DNA of 64,000 bases from Pleomorphochaeta sp. (GCA_028532815.1 JAQQAS010000005.1:1-64000); one strand, 5' to 3'; positions 16,962 through 26,715 are shown, counted from the stretch's first letter. Notes: generated by a model from the letters alone, not told the origin. Translations and numbers: made by a program.

Positions 16962-17423
16962 CTAGAAAAAGTAGGGGGTAATTATTCCAACAACTATGCC
17001 AAGAATAATACCGAAAAATACTTGAGAGAAAGAGTGGCCAAGCATTGTTTTAAGATTTGCTTGAGTGAATTGCCCCTCTTCATGGATTTCAGTAAAAAGT
17101 CTACTCCATTCATTCATTAATTCAGCTTGTTTGCCAGCTTCTTTTCTAATACCCATTGCATCATGTATAACAATTGTTCCAAATACAGCAGAGATAGCAA
17201 AATATGTAGATCCAATTCCATATTGAATTGCAATAGTTGTAGTTAGTGCAATTACTGTGGCTGTATGGCTTGATGGCATTCCACCCGTGGAGACTGCTCT
17301 TTTTATATCAAATTTCTCTCCTACGATAAGAGATATTATTGGTTTAATGAATTGTGCAATTAAACAAGCGAAGAAAGCCGATAAAAACGGCGCATTCATT
17401 AATAAATTATTAGTATTACTCAT
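16962..17423 (-). CDS. divergent PAP2-family membrane protein (DUF212/YuiD-like)
   Basis: A 153-residue protein with about four membrane helices. It carries the family's marks: STGGMPSSHTATV (about residues 45-57), which resembles the SSH motif of acid phosphatases, and HDAMGIRKEAGKQA (about residues 88-101). A C-terminal GHSFSQVFFG ends the conserved region. Members of this family have no agreed substrate; a lipid-phosphate phosphatase-like role is inferred from the motif. It is divergent from the MFS gene and has its own terminator. No strong ribosome site is visible, only AGGA about 14 bases upstream. Confidence 0.85.
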   Translation of the reverse strand: MSNTNNLLMNAPFLSAFFACLIAQFIKPIISLIVGEKFDIKRAVSTGGMPSSHTATVIALTTTIAIQYGIGSTYFAISAVFGTIVIHDAMGIRKEAGKQAELMNEWSRLFTEIHEEGQFTQANLKTMLGHSFSQVFFGIILGIVVGIITPYFF

Positions 17424-17517
17424 GTTGAAAAAATATCCTATTTTTTATAATAAAACAAGACTTTTTTTATATGGTATGTTAATCTAACTAAAATTTTATA
17501 TTTAAAGTAGTTTAAAA

Positions 17518-18702
17518 ATGAATCATGATAGCAAACAAATTCTGTTTTTAAGTTCAATTTCTTTGATGTCACAAATGATGATTTCAATGATTAATTTGTC
17601 TCTTGTATATTATTTAAGAGATGTTTTTCAATTCTCACCTTCATTAATAGCAGTATCAGTATCTACATTTTCTATTTCTTATGTGATTTTTTGTATATTA
17701 GTAGAAAAACCAAGCAATAATTTTAGTCCAAGACATCTTATTTTCATGTCTTTACTTGGCATGGCTATATCAATATTTTTATTTTTAAATTCTAAATCAT
17801 TTGTTTTGATTATTATTAGTCTAATATTATATGGTGCATTTATGGCTCTGTTGTGGCCACCGATGGAAACTTGGTATTCAAGAGGACGTGAGAAGATAGA
17901 ATTAACAAAAGCTATTAGCTATTTCAATCTATCTTGGGAACTCGGTATGTCTATTGCCCCAATTTTTTGTGGTTTATTAACTCAAATAAATGTTTCTTTA
18001 CCTATTGTTGTTGGAATAGTTTTCTTTTTATTGTTATCAGTAAATGTTCTTTTAATTACAAATAGAGTTCCATATTTAAAAGCAGTTGAAAGTGAGAAAC
18101 AATTTATTAAACAAAATTTATTAAAGGATGAGAGTACACCTTTAAGATTTTTATCTTGGGTTGCCATTATTTTAGGGTACTTTTTTTTAGGCATGCTACT
18201 AAATATTTTCCCACTATATGGTCGAGAAGTTTTATTAATTAATGAAACAAAAATAGGAATACTACTTTGGTCTAGGGGTATAATTAGCTGCATAGCTTTT
18301 TATTATTTAGGAAAAACAGTTTTTTGGCATTTTAAGAGATCTTTGATTATTATTGGTCAGGTTCTTTTAGCTATATTAAGTTATAGTTCAAGTTATATTA
18401 CAAGTTATAATTATTGGTTTATTATGTTTATTCTTTTTGGTTTTATTTTCTCACTGATTTACATGCAAAGTATTTTTCATGGGGTTAGTGGAGCTATAAA
18501 TAGATCTAGAAGAATGATGATTCATGAAGTGTTGTTAACTGCTGGTATGGTTCTTGGCTCAATCTTTGGCGGATATATTTATGAAAAAGTTGATTTTAGA
18601 ACTGTGATGGTAGATTTTAGCATTTTTATGATATTAGTAATCTTAATTGAAATATTATTTTATATAATTTATGTAAATGTTAAGCAAAAGAAAAAGAAAT
18701 AA
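17518..18702 (+). CDS. major facilitator superfamily transporter
   Basis: A 394-residue protein with about 12 hydrophobic helices in two halves split by a charged loop near residues 185-205, typical of MFS carriers. The sequence WPPMETWYSRG at the end of helix 4 replaces the more common R-x-G-R type motif. I cannot name the substrate. The N-terminal SLVYYLRDVFQFSPS segment is like drug- or sugar-type antiporters. It has no clear Shine-Dalgarno sequence and no linked enzyme gene; aconitase follows but has its own promoter. Confidence 0.8.
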   Translation: MNHDSKQILFLSSISLMSQMMISMINLSLVYYLRDVFQFSPSLIAVSVSTFSISYVIFCILVEKPSNNFSPRHLIFMSLLGMAISIFLFLNSKSFVLIIISLILYGAFMALLWPPMETWYSRGREKIELTKAISYFNLSWELGMSIAPIFCGLLTQINVSLPIVVGIVFFLLLSVNVLLITNRVPYLKAVESEKQFIKQNLLKDESTPLRFLSWVAIILGYFFLGMLLNIFPLYGREVLLINETKIGILLWSRGIISCIAFYYLGKTVFWHFKRSLIIIGQVLLAILSYSSSYITSYNYWFIMFILFGFIFSLIYMQSIFHGVSGAINRSRRMMIHEVLLTAGMVLGSIFGGYIYEKVDFRTVMVDFSIFMILVILIEILFYIIYVNVKQKKKK

Positions 18703-18780
18703 TCGTTTATTTTATATGTTATGGTCTATTATTCTGATATAATTAAAACCATATTTATATATTAGTTATAATTGAAGTGG

Positions 18781-18808
18781 TTGAATTTTATTACTTTCTC
18801 ATTATAAT
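18781..18808 (+). promoter_or_regulatory. aconitase promoter
   Basis: TTGAAT (18781-18786), a 16-bp spacer and a perfect TATAAT (18803-18808), followed by a TAGGAGTG ribosome site and the ATG at 18832. Confidence 0.65.
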
Positions 18809-18831
18809 TTAAGAGTATAGGAGTGAATTAA

Positions 18832-20778
18832 ATGGCAAAAACGTTAACAGAAAAAATACTTATGGAACATTTAGTTGAAGGTGATTATTTAGTTGGGGAA
18901 CCAATTGGAATTAAAATAGATCAAACTTTAACTCAAGATGCTACTGGAACTATGGCATACTTACAATTTGAATCAATGGGCTTGGATAAGGTTCAAAATG
19001 AATTAGCAGTAAGTTATGTTGATCACAACACTGTTCAAGTTGGATTTGAAAATGCCGATGATCATAAATACTTACAAAGTTTAGCCGCAAAGAAAGGAAT
19101 TGTTTTTTCTCGTCCTGGAAATGGTATTTGCCATCAAGTTCATCTTGAAAGATTTGGGGCTCCAGGTAAAACTCTTTTAGGTAGTGATTCTCACACACCC
19201 ACTGGAGGCGGACTATCAATGATTGCAATCGGTGCTGGTGGATTAGATATTGCTGTAGCTATGGCTGGTGGTCCATTCCATATTATTACTCCAAAAGTTA
19301 TTGAAATTAGATTAACAAATAAATTAAGACCATGGGTTAGTGCAAAAGATGTTATCTTAACCGTTCTACAAAAATTTGGTGTAAAAGGTAATGTTAACTG
19401 TGTATTTGAATATACCGGTGAAGGTGTTAAATCTTTAGAAGTTCCTGAGAGAGCTACTATATGTAATATGGGCGCAGAATGTGGAGTTACAACTAGTATT
19501 TTCCCAAGTGATGAAAATACTAAACATTTTTTAGAAGCTCAAGAAAGAGGCGATTTATATAAAGAACTAAGTGCAGATGAAGGTGCTAAATATGATGGTT
19601 TATTTGAGATCGATTTAGCTAAGGTTGAACCTTTGTGTTCTTGTCCACATAGTCCTGGAAATATTAAAAGTATTGAAGAGTTAAAAGGAAAGAAAGTTGA
19701 TCAAGTTTTGATTGGTTCATGTACTAACTCTAGCTATGATGATATGAGAAAGGTTGCTTATATTCTAGATGGAAAAACTGTTAACCCTTCAGTAAGTCTA
19801 GGAATTGCTCCAGGTAGTAGAGAAGTTCTACTAATGTTAAGCGAAGACGGAAGTCTTGAAAAGTTGATAAAAGCTGGTGCAAGAATTCTTGAAAGTGCTT
19901 GTGGTTTCTGTATTGGTAACCATCAAAGTCCATCAAGCAAAGCTGTTTCACTTAGAACTTCTAATAGAAACTTTGAAGGTAGAAGTGGGACAAAAGATGC
20001 TCAACTATATTTAGTTAGCCCTGAAACAGCAGCATTGAGTGCAATTACTGGTGTATTTACTAATCCTTTAGATGATAATGGCATTGAATATCCAAATTTT
20101 GAAGAAGTTAAACATTTTACAATTGATGATTCAATGTTCATTTTCCCTAAAGAAGATACAAGCGATGTTGAAATTATTAGAGGTCCAAATATTGGTGCTC
20201 CTCCTTTAAATGATCCTCTTTCATATAATGTTGAGGGTGCTATTACTATTAAAGTTGGAGATAAAATTACCACTGACCATATTATGCCTGCGGGTGCTAG
20301 ATTAAAATATAGATCTAATATTCCTGCTTATTCAGAATTTGTATTTGAAAATGTAGATTCTACTTTTGCAACTCGTTGTAAAGAAAATAAAGAAAAAGGC
20401 AAAAATAACTTTATTGTTGCAGGAGCTTCTTATGGACAAGGTTCTTCTAGAGAACATGCTGCAATTTGTCCTATGTATTTAGGTGTTAAGGTAGTATTAG
20501 CCGTATCTATTGAAAGAATTCACCAAAATAACTTATGTAACTTTGGTATTGTGCCTTTAACCTTTATTAATGAAGAAGATTATAACAGTATTGAGGAAGG
20601 CGAATCAATTTTGATTGAAGATTTACCAGATCAAATTACAATGGCACATTTAGAGGATAATCCTGTTATTGTAAATATTGGAAATAGACATATTAAAATG
20701 AGATGTGATATAACAAAAGATCAACTTGATATGCTTATTGAAGGTGGTCTCTTAAATGTATTAAAGAATAAAAAATAA
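18832..20778 (+). CDS. acnA: aconitate hydratase (short, Aquifex/clostridial type)
   Basis: A 648-residue aconitase that isomerises citrate and isocitrate through a 4Fe-4S cluster. The cluster cysteines are in GSCTNSSYDD (about residue 300) and SACGFCIGNHQSP (about residues 360-370). GSDSHTPTGGG (about 123) and GASYGQGSSREHAA in the C-terminal swivel domain (about 538-551) are also present. The length matches the 640-660-residue subfamily rather than the 890-residue AcnA. With citrate synthase at 22567-23862 it forms the first part of an oxidative branch leading to 2-oxoglutarate and glutamate, which would supply the arginine genes nearby. No isocitrate dehydrogenase is in the window. Confidence 0.93.
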   Translation: MAKTLTEKILMEHLVEGDYLVGEPIGIKIDQTLTQDATGTMAYLQFESMGLDKVQNELAVSYVDHNTVQVGFENADDHKYLQSLAAKKGIVFSRPGNGICHQVHLERFGAPGKTLLGSDSHTPTGGGLSMIAIGAGGLDIAVAMAGGPFHIITPKVIEIRLTNKLRPWVSAKDVILTVLQKFGVKGNVNCVFEYTGEGVKSLEVPERATICNMGAECGVTTSIFPSDENTKHFLEAQERGDLYKELSADEGAKYDGLFEIDLAKVEPLCSCPHSPGNIKSIEELKGKKVDQVLIGSCTNSSYDDMRKVAYILDGKTVNPSVSLGIAPGSREVLLMLSEDGSLEKLIKAGARILESACGFCIGNHQSPSSKAVSLRTSNRNFEGRSGTKDAQLYLVSPETAALSAITGVFTNPLDDNGIEYPNFEEVKHFTIDDSMFIFPKEDTSDVEIIRGPNIGAPPLNDPLSYNVEGAITIKVGDKITTDHIMPAGARLKYRSNIPAYSEFVFENVDSTFATRCKENKEKGKNNFIVAGASYGQGSSREHAAICPMYLGVKVVLAVSIERIHQNNLCNFGIVPLTFINEEDYNSIEEGESILIEDLPDQITMAHLEDNPVIVNIGNRHIKMRCDITKDQLDMLIEGGLLNVLKNKK

Positions 20779-20801
20779 TTCATTTTATGTAAGTTGATAT
20801 T

Positions 20802-20828
20802 AAGATAGTTGATTTTTTCAACTATCTT
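20802..20828 (+). terminator. terminator after aconitase
   Basis: AAGATAGTTGA (20802-20812) and TCAACTATCTT (20818-20828) form a perfect 11-bp stem followed by a T-rich stretch. It abuts the stop of the convergent transposase gene, so it could also be the end hairpin of that element. Confidence 0.8.
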
Positions 20829-20829
20829 G

Positions 20830-21231
20830 TTATTTGTTTTTTTGACTTTCTAAATAAGTATTAATTTCGGCTTCGTTTAAAATACCAGAACTTGATACAT
20901 AATAATTTCTAGTCCATAAAGTTGGAATTTTTGTTTTTAGCTGGATAAACTCTTCTCTCAAAACTTTTGAAGTTGCGCCTTTGAATTGCTGGACAATAAA
21001 ATGTGGACTATCTTCAGGGTTTGCTTTTACAAAAAGGTGAACACATTCTGGCATAATTTCAATTGAAACTATGGTGATATCTATTTCCCTTGATTTTTCA
21101 TATAGTAAATCTTCAAGTCTTTTTTTGACATCATCGACTAGTAATTCCCTCTTATATTTTACACACCACAGAATGTGATAATATAAACTTGAAACTGTTT
21201 CATCGCTTGTTTTCCATCTTTTATTTTTCAT
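20830..21231 (-). CDS. IS200/IS605-family TnpA-like transposase, probably inactive
   Basis: A 133-residue Y1 (HUH) transposase. The opening SLYYHILWCVKYKR, the core PHFIVQQFKGATSKVLR, the LWTRNYYVS stretch and the nucleophile Tyr126 in INTYLESQ match IS200-type TnpA. The catalytic His-x-His pair, normally DHVHL, reads ECVHL, so Cys63 replaces the first histidine that holds the divalent metal. This should abolish or weaken strand transfer. No tnpB or accessory gene is adjacent. A hairpin lies at its 3' edge (20802-20828), and a weak AT-only repeat ATTAAATA...TATTTAAT lies upstream near 21247-21280. It is probably a domesticated or dying copy. Confidence 0.88.
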   Translation of the reverse strand: MKNKRWKTSDETVSSLYYHILWCVKYKRELLVDDVKKRLEDLLYEKSREIDITIVSIEIMPECVHLFVKANPEDSPHFIVQQFKGATSKVLREEFIQLKTKIPTLWTRNYYVSSSGILNEAEINTYLESQKNK

Positions 21232-21455
21232 CTTATAAAGAATATCATTAAATATTTAAAAATTAAAGTATTTATTTAATCTATTGAATATTATTATCTT
21301 TGAAAAAAATTATATTATGATCTATAAATTTAATGTTTCTCGAAATATCTTAAGTACTACTATATTTTTGGTATTTTTATAATTTGTGATTTCTTTAATA
21401 GTAGGAATCTAATATAATAACAATATGATAAAACTATTTTGAAATAGGAGGGCAT

Positions 21456-22517
21456 ATGAAAAAGCTAGTAGTAATAGGTGGAGGAATTTCAGGTATAACT
21501 TTTATAAAAGAAGTTGAAAAATCATCTAGTAAGTTTGAAATAATATTAATTGAACCTAAAGAATATTTAGAAGTTCCTTATGCGATGTTACGAGCTTTAG
21601 TTGATCCAGTTGGAATTGGGGAAATTGTAAGAAAGGAAATATATAAAATAGTGAAATGTACCCATGTAAGGGCAAAAGCTACTGAATTAAAACTTAAAAG
21701 TGTAGTTATTGAGAATGGCGATGAGATTGCTTTTGATTATTGTGTTGTTGCCACAGGATCTGCTATAAACGGATTTAGCAATCTTAAGATTAGATCTCAA
21801 CAAAGTAAAAATGAAAGAGATAATCAATGGTTTGAAGAAAATAAAATATTACAAAATGCTAAAAATATCGCTATTGTTGGTGGTGGTCCAATCGGTGTTG
21901 AATTAGCTGCAGAAATTGCTGAAACATATTCAGATAAGAAAATTACCTTATATCATGGAGGGGAAAGATTATTAAACCAATTGAGTAAAGGTGCTAGTAA
22001 AAAGGCATTGAGGGTTCTAAAATCTTTTAATATTAATATTGTATTAAATACAAAAGTTAGTTTTGCAAAAGAGACTTCTAATGATAAAGTTATAAGGTTA
22101 GATAATCAAAATTATTCTTATGATTTAATATATAAGACCTTTGGGAATAAATATGATTCAACTTTTATGAAGAAAAATTTTAAAGAATGTATAAATGAAA
22201 TAAATCAAATAATTGTAAATGAATATTTACAATTAAAATGTAATGATGGAATTTTTGTAATTGGAGATATAAATAATGTTGCTGAGATGAAGTTAGGTGC
22301 TTTTGCAACTAAGCAATCAAAAATTACTGCACAAAATTTAATTAGTTTAACTGATAATAAACCTTTAAAAAAATATAAACCATTCAAAGGAAAACTTTCT
22401 ATAGTTACGCTTGGCCGTAAAAAAGGAATTGCTCAATTGCCTTTTGGTCGACTTGATTTTCTTGCCTTCTATAAACAAAAAAAGAATTTCTTTGTTGATG
22501 ATGCTTTAAACAATTAA
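21456..22517 (+). CDS. FAD-dependent pyridine-nucleotide oxidoreductase (AIF/FSP1/NDH-2-like)
   Basis: A 353-residue flavoprotein. The FAD-binding GxGxxG is VVIGGGISG (residues 4-12) with an acidic end of beta-2 (EIILIEP). A second Rossmann fold for NAD(P)H starts with AIVGGGPIGVELAAE (about residues 144-158), and the third FAD motif is GIFVIGD (about 265). This is the fold of NADH dehydrogenase 2, AIF and FSP1; no redox cysteine pair is present, so it is not a disulfide reductase. The electron acceptor, perhaps a quinone, is not shown by sequence. AGGAGG six bases before the ATG supports the start. Monocistronic. Confidence 0.85.
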   Translation: MKKLVVIGGGISGITFIKEVEKSSSKFEIILIEPKEYLEVPYAMLRALVDPVGIGEIVRKEIYKIVKCTHVRAKATELKLKSVVIENGDEIAFDYCVVATGSAINGFSNLKIRSQQSKNERDNQWFEENKILQNAKNIAIVGGGPIGVELAAEIAETYSDKKITLYHGGERLLNQLSKGASKKALRVLKSFNINIVLNTKVSFAKETSNDKVIRLDNQNYSYDLIYKTFGNKYDSTFMKKNFKECINEINQIIVNEYLQLKCNDGIFVIGDINNVAEMKLGAFATKQSKITAQNLISLTDNKPLKKYKPFKGKLSIVTLGRKKGIAQLPFGRLDFLAFYKQKKNFFVDDALNN

Positions 22518-22522
22518 AATTA

Positions 22523-22556
22523 ATCCCTTCAATTCTATCGATATAATTGAAGGGAT
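22523..22556. terminator. terminator between convergent genes
   Basis: ATCCCTTCAATT (22523-22534) pairs with AATTGAAGGGAT (22545-22556), a perfect 12-bp stem followed by ATTTATTT on the plus strand and TTAATTTTAATT on the minus strand. It serves both the oxidoreductase and citrate synthase genes. Confidence 0.85.
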
Positions 22557-22566
22557 ATTTATTTGG

Positions 22567-23862
22567 TTATCTTTGATCAATAGGTACAACAGATCTATGA
22601 TTTAAGCCTGTATATACTTGTCTAGGTCTTCCTATTTTTTGGTATGGATCTTTGTTCCATTCTAGGTAGTGAGCAATCCATCCAGGAAGTCTACCAAGAG
22701 CAAACATTACAGTAAACATCTCAGAAGGTATGCCCATGTAGTGAAAGATTATACCAGTATAGAAGTCAACATTAGGATAAAGATTCTTTTCTATAAAATA
22801 TGGATCTTTTAAAGCTTTCTCTTCTAATTCTAATGCAATATTTAAGAGTGGATCATTAATTGCATCATCTCCTAATACATCTTCACATAATTTTCTAGCA
22901 ATTTTAGCACGAGGATCGTAGGTTTTATAAACTCTATGTCCAAAGCCAGAAAGTCTAAAGTCATCATTTTTATTTTTTGCCTTAGCGATAATTTCGTCTA
23001 TACTCCATCCTTCTTCTTTGATGTTTTCGAGCATTTCAAGAACAGCTTGGTTAGCTCCACCATGTTTTTTACCCCAAAGTGCACAACATCCTGCAGAAAC
23101 TGAAGCATATAAATTTGCAGCAGAAGATCCAACAAGTCTAACAGCACTGGTTGAGCAGTTTTGTTCATGGTCTGCATGTAAAATTAATAATTTATTTAGA
23201 GCCTCTACTTGTTTAGGATCTGGAGTGTAATTTTTAACAGGAGAGTCAAACATCATATGTAAAAAGTTTTCACAGTATGAGTATTTGTAGGAAGGGTTAA
23301 CAACATCTTGACCTATAGATTGTCTGTATGTAAATGCAGCAATTGTTCTCATCTTTGATAATAATCTAGTTACAGTTAAGTCTAAGTGATCTTCTGGATT
23401 GTCACCATCTAATTCAGGATAGAATGCGGAAAGGGATGATACCATTGCAGATAAAATACTCATAGGATGAGCTCTCTGAGGGTAACCTCTAAAGAATAGT
23501 GTCATATCAGTATGTAACATGGAGTGTTTGTTTAATAAATCTTGGTATGCCAATCGTTGTTCTTTGTTGGGTAGTTCTTCTTTTATTAGTAGATATGCTA
23601 CTTCAACAAAGTCGCAATTTTCAACTAAATCTTCGATATCATAACCACGGTATCTTAAAATACCTTTTTCACCATCAACAAAGCAAATAGAGCTTTGACA
23701 AGAACCCGTATTTGCAAAACCTGGGTCATAGGTTAAAATACCTGTTTTTGCTCTTAATGTAGAAATGTCTATAGATGTAATATCTACATTATCATGCAAA
23801 ACATCTAATTTAATTTCTTGATTGTTTATTTTTAAGGTTGCACCTTCTTTATTTATTTCCAT
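22567..23862 (-). CDS. gltA: citrate synthase
   Basis: A 431-residue type II-like citrate synthase: a beta-rich N-terminal region (residues 1-60), then the all-helical catalytic core. The active-site histidines are in LILHADHEQN (about residue 236) and SGFGHRVYKTYDPRA (about residue 311), and the catalytic Asp lies in the C-terminal region near EMFTVMFALGRLPGW. It condenses acetyl-CoA and oxaloacetate in the cytoplasm. The gene begins 2 bp after the upstream dehydrogenase stop, with the ribosome site AGGAG inside the end of that gene, so the two are coupled. Confidence 0.95.
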   Translation of the reverse strand: MEINKEGATLKINNQEIKLDVLHDNVDITSIDISTLRAKTGILTYDPGFANTGSCQSSICFVDGEKGILRYRGYDIEDLVENCDFVEVAYLLIKEELPNKEQRLAYQDLLNKHSMLHTDMTLFFRGYPQRAHPMSILSAMVSSLSAFYPELDGDNPEDHLDLTVTRLLSKMRTIAAFTYRQSIGQDVVNPSYKYSYCENFLHMMFDSPVKNYTPDPKQVEALNKLLILHADHEQNCSTSAVRLVGSSAANLYASVSAGCCALWGKKHGGANQAVLEMLENIKEEGWSIDEIIAKAKNKNDDFRLSGFGHRVYKTYDPRAKIARKLCEDVLGDDAINDPLLNIALELEEKALKDPYFIEKNLYPNVDFYTGIIFHYMGIPSEMFTVMFALGRLPGWIAHYLEWNKDPYQKIGRPRQVYTGLNHRSVVPIDQR

Positions 23863-23864
23863 AT

Positions 23865-24752
23865 TTACTCCTTGTTTTTAGATTTATTCAAATCTCTTAA
23901 TGCTATTATTAGGGCCTGTGTTCCTAGCTTTCCCTGTCCATTTTCTTGCAATTTCTCATATAATTGTTCTACCAATTTTAAGGTTGGTAAATTTAAGTTT
24001 AACTTTTTACATTCATCTAAGGCAATTTTCATATCTTTTATAAAATGGTCTATATAAAAACCTGGATCAAAATTGTTGTTAATTATTCTTGGCGCTAAGT
24101 TATCCAAAGACCAACATCCTGCAGCTCCACTTTTTATGGTATTGACTAAAGTTGTTAAATCTAGATTATTCTTCTCACCATATAGCAAAGCTTCACAAAC
24201 TCCACCCATAGTTCCTGCAATTGTTATTTGATTTGCCATTTTTGTATGGCTACCACTTCCTGCAGGTCCTTCTAAAATATAACTTTTCCCAAGTATTTCA
24301 AAATATTCACTCATCTTGTTAAAGGTTTCTTTCTCTCCTCCAACCATAATTGATAAAGTGCCGTTTTTAGCTCCAATATCTCCTCCAGAGACTGGGGCAT
24401 CAAGAGTAGAAACTCCAACTTCTTTACCTTTTTCAAATATTTTTTTGGATAGAGTGGGGCTAGTTGTTGTCATATCACAAAATATCTGGCCTTTCTTAGG
24501 TGCGCTAAATAAACCATCTTCTCCAAAGTATACCTGCTCAACATCTTTTACAAATCCAACAATAGTGAAAACAATATCACAAGTTTTAGCAATTTCTTTT
24601 GGGCTGTTGCAGTAAGTTGCTCCCTGGTCGATTAGTTCTTCTGCTTTATCTTTAGTTCTATTATAAACATTGATTGAATAACCAGCATCTAATAACCTTT
24701 GACACATGGATTTTCCCATAACTCCAGTGCCAATCCAACCTATTTTTAGCAT
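23865..24752 (-). CDS. beta-hydroxyacid dehydrogenase (3-hydroxyisobutyrate/tartronate semialdehyde reductase family)
   Basis: A 295-residue NAD(P)-dependent dehydrogenase. The Rossmann motif GWIGTGVMGKSM (residues 5-16), the substrate motif DAPVSGGDIGAKNGTLS (about residue 117), the catalytic lysine in KMANQI (about residue 170) and the C-terminal KDMKIALDECK are all in place. The family covers 3-hydroxyisobutyrate dehydrogenase, GarR/GlxR and glyoxylate/succinic semialdehyde reductases; motifs alone do not choose. NRTKDKAEEL after beta-2 (Arg after Asn) suggests NADPH. Operon partner of citrate synthase. Confidence 0.85.
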   Translation of the reverse strand: MLKIGWIGTGVMGKSMCQRLLDAGYSINVYNRTKDKAEELIDQGATYCNSPKEIAKTCDIVFTIVGFVKDVEQVYFGEDGLFSAPKKGQIFCDMTTTSPTLSKKIFEKGKEVGVSTLDAPVSGGDIGAKNGTLSIMVGGEKETFNKMSEYFEILGKSYILEGPAGSGSHTKMANQITIAGTMGGVCEALLYGEKNNLDLTTLVNTIKSGAAGCWSLDNLAPRIINNNFDPGFYIDHFIKDMKIALDECKKLNLNLPTLKLVEQLYEKLQENGQGKLGTQALIIALRDLNKSKNKE

Positions 24753-24863
24753 TTAGTTCACCTCCAAAAAGTTTAGTAATTATTAATTGATAAGTATATA
24801 TTAAAATTGTTATATAATAAATTATTACTTGCTAATTATTTATTAAAAACAGTTGATAGAGTA

Positions 24864-24896
24864 TAAAAAAACCAGATTCATTTGAATCTGGCTCTT
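24864..24896 (-). terminator. terminator after the guanine-deaminase-like gene
   Basis: CCAGATTC / GAATCTGG stem (24872-24891) followed on the minus strand by seven T residues. Confidence 0.85.
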
Positions 24897-24908
24897 TTAA
24901 GAAATTGT

Positions 24909-25376
24909 CTAATATATAATATTTTCCTTTTCCTTATATTTCTTAAAAAGAGCTAGAGTTTTTTCTCTATCTTGCTGTTTTAGTTCTACAATATTTTCGT
25001 TGTCACAGTTGTTTTGTATGAAGGTATAGATAAAGTCATCCCTAAATCCAATTTCTGCAGCATCTTTTGCACTACAACCATAGATAATTTTATCAATATT
25101 CGCCCAAATCGCCGCGCTCATACACATGGGGCAGGGGTAACAAGTAGTATATAAAACACATCCTGAGAGATCGTGGGTATTTAAAGCTTTTGAAGCTTTT
25201 CTTATTGCGTTTATTTCAGCATGAGCTGTAGCATCATGAGAGTCTAAAACTGAATTACTAGCAACATAAATATTATTGTCTTTATCAACAATGGCTGCTC
25301 CAAAAGGTCCACCGATTCCTTGACTCATTGTTTTATCAGCTTGTTCTATAGCTTTTTCCATGATTGATTTACACAT
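24909..25376 (-). CDS. nucleoside/nucleobase deaminase, guanine deaminase-like
   Basis: A 155-residue zinc deaminase of the CDA fold. The HAE motif (TAHAEINAIRKA, about residues 51-62) gives the zinc ligand and catalytic glutamate, and CYPCPMCMSA (about residues 78-87) the two cysteine ligands. The opening GIGGPFGAAIVD and the C-terminal segment AAEIGFRDDFIY are close to the pattern of Bacillus GuaD, so guanine deamination to xanthine is the best guess. TadA or cytosine deaminase are less likely because of that C-terminus. Monocistronic, with its own terminator; a GTGAGA is the only ribosome-site candidate. Confidence 0.8.
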   Translation of the reverse strand: MCKSIMEKAIEQADKTMSQGIGGPFGAAIVDKDNNIYVASNSVLDSHDATAHAEINAIRKASKALNTHDLSGCVLYTTCYPCPMCMSAAIWANIDKIIYGCSAKDAAEIGFRDDFIYTFIQNNCDNENIVELKQQDREKTLALFKKYKEKENIIY

Positions 25377-25452
25377 ATGATTCTCACTAGATTAGTATTA
25401 TTTTTAATAAGTATAGCCGAAAATTACAACATTATGCAACAGCTTAAAAGTT

Positions 25453-25484
25453 AAAAAAGAGATACTACCAATTTAGTATCTCTT
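25453..25484 (-). terminator. argG terminator
   Basis: AGAGATACTA (25458-25467) pairs with TAGTATCTCT (25474-25483); the minus strand runs on into six T residues. Confidence 0.88.
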
Positions 25485-25494
25485 AAAATAGAAT

Positions 25495-26715
25495 TTATTT
25501 ATCTCTTCCAGCAGAAGCCATCAGACGAATTGCGTTAATATTAATAAAGCCTTTACAGTCTACAGGTTCATAACCACCGCTGATTTCCATAGAGCCTAGT
25601 TCTTCATTGTATAGAGAAACAGGACTAGAAATACCTGCCATAATTATATTTCCTTTATAAAGAGCAACTTTAGATGTACCAGTAACATTTTTTTGACTTT
25701 GTTCGATAGCAGCTTCTAACATATCAAATTCTGGTGCATGCCAATAACCATTATAGATTAATTCAGCATATTTAGGCATTAAAGAATCTCTTAGGTGCAT
25801 AACCTCTTTATCCATTGTAATACCTTCTAAGTTGTGGTGAGCTTGCCATAGAATTGTACAACCAGGAGTTTCGTAAACACCACGACTCTTAATTCCGATA
25901 TAGCGGTTTTCTACCATATCAACTCTTCCAATTGCATTATCATGCCCAACTTTATTTAAATAGTTAATCATTTCTAATGGATCGGTAATTGTTGTATTTG
26001 TTGTTTCATTAGTCACAGATACAGGAACACCATCTTTAAATTCAAAGCTTAATAGAGTTTCTTCTTCTGGAGCATCTTTGTATGATACGGTAAGATTGTA
26101 AACATCTTCAGGGCATCTCATGCTAGCATCTTCTAAAATTCCAGCTTCATGAGAAATATGAATTAAGTTTTCATCTTCACTAAAAGGTTTTTTAGTTGAA
26201 GCTTTAATTGGAATATTATACTTTTTAGCATAATTAATCATATCCGAACGACCTTCAAATTCACTTAACCATTCAGGATCTTTCCAAGGAGCAATGATTT
26301 TTACTTCAGGCATGTGCATGTAATATCCGAACTCAAAACGAACTTGGTCGTTACCTTTACCTGTTGCACCATGAGCTACATATACTGTATTTTCTTTTTT
26401 TGCAATTTCAATATGACGTTTTGCGATAATAGGACGAGCAATTGAAGTTCCTAAAAGGTATGTTCCTTCATATATTGCATTTGCTTTCATTGCAGGAATT
26501 ACATAATCTGTAACAAGTTCTTTTCTTAAGTCTTCGATATATACTTTTGAAGCACCGCTTGCATAAGCTTTTTCTTCAACTGCTTTAAAATCTTCTTGTT
26601 GTCCAACGTTTGCTACGTATGCAATAACTTCAAAATCTTTATTTGTTAACCATTTTAGAATTACTGATGTATCTAAACCGCCACTGTATGCTAATATTAC
26701 TTTTTTCTTACTCAT
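25495..26715 (-). CDS. argG: argininosuccinate synthase
   Basis: A 406-residue enzyme that joins citrulline and aspartate with ATP in the penultimate step of arginine synthesis. The N-terminal P-loop AYSGGLDTS (residues 9-17), the citrulline/aspartate site [14 protein letters not shown] (about residues 115-128) and SREGRSDM-like FEGRSDM (about 173-179) are present, and the length fits the family. AGGAGATAAGG lies just before the ATG. It stands alone rather than with argH, which is not in the window. Its promoter carries three ARG-box-like palindromes. Confidence 0.97.
   Translation of the reverse strand: MSKKKVILAYSGGLDTSVILKWLTNKDFEVIAYVANVGQQEDFKAVEEKAYASGASKVYIEDLRKELVTDYVIPAMKANAIYEGTYLLGTSIARPIIAKRHIEIAKKENTVYVAHGATGKGNDQVRFEFGYYMHMPEVKIIAPWKDPEWLSEFEGRSDMINYAKKYNIPIKASTKKPFSEDENLIHISHEAGILEDASMRCPEDVYNLTVSYKDAPEEETLLSFEFKDGVPVSVTNETTNTTITDPLEMINYLNKVGHDNAIGRVDMVENRYIGIKSRGVYETPGCTILWQAHHNLEGITMDKEVMHLRDSLMPKYAELIYNGYWHAPEFDMLEAAIEQSQKNVTGTSKVALYKGNIIMAGISSPVSLYNEELGSMEISGGYEPVDCKGFININAIRLMASAGRDK

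Noticed and set aside
20779-21455. A complete, mobile IS200/IS605 element
   Set aside because: No tnpB, no clear pair of subterminal end hairpins on both sides, and the HUH motif is altered; only a transposase-like gene can be supported.
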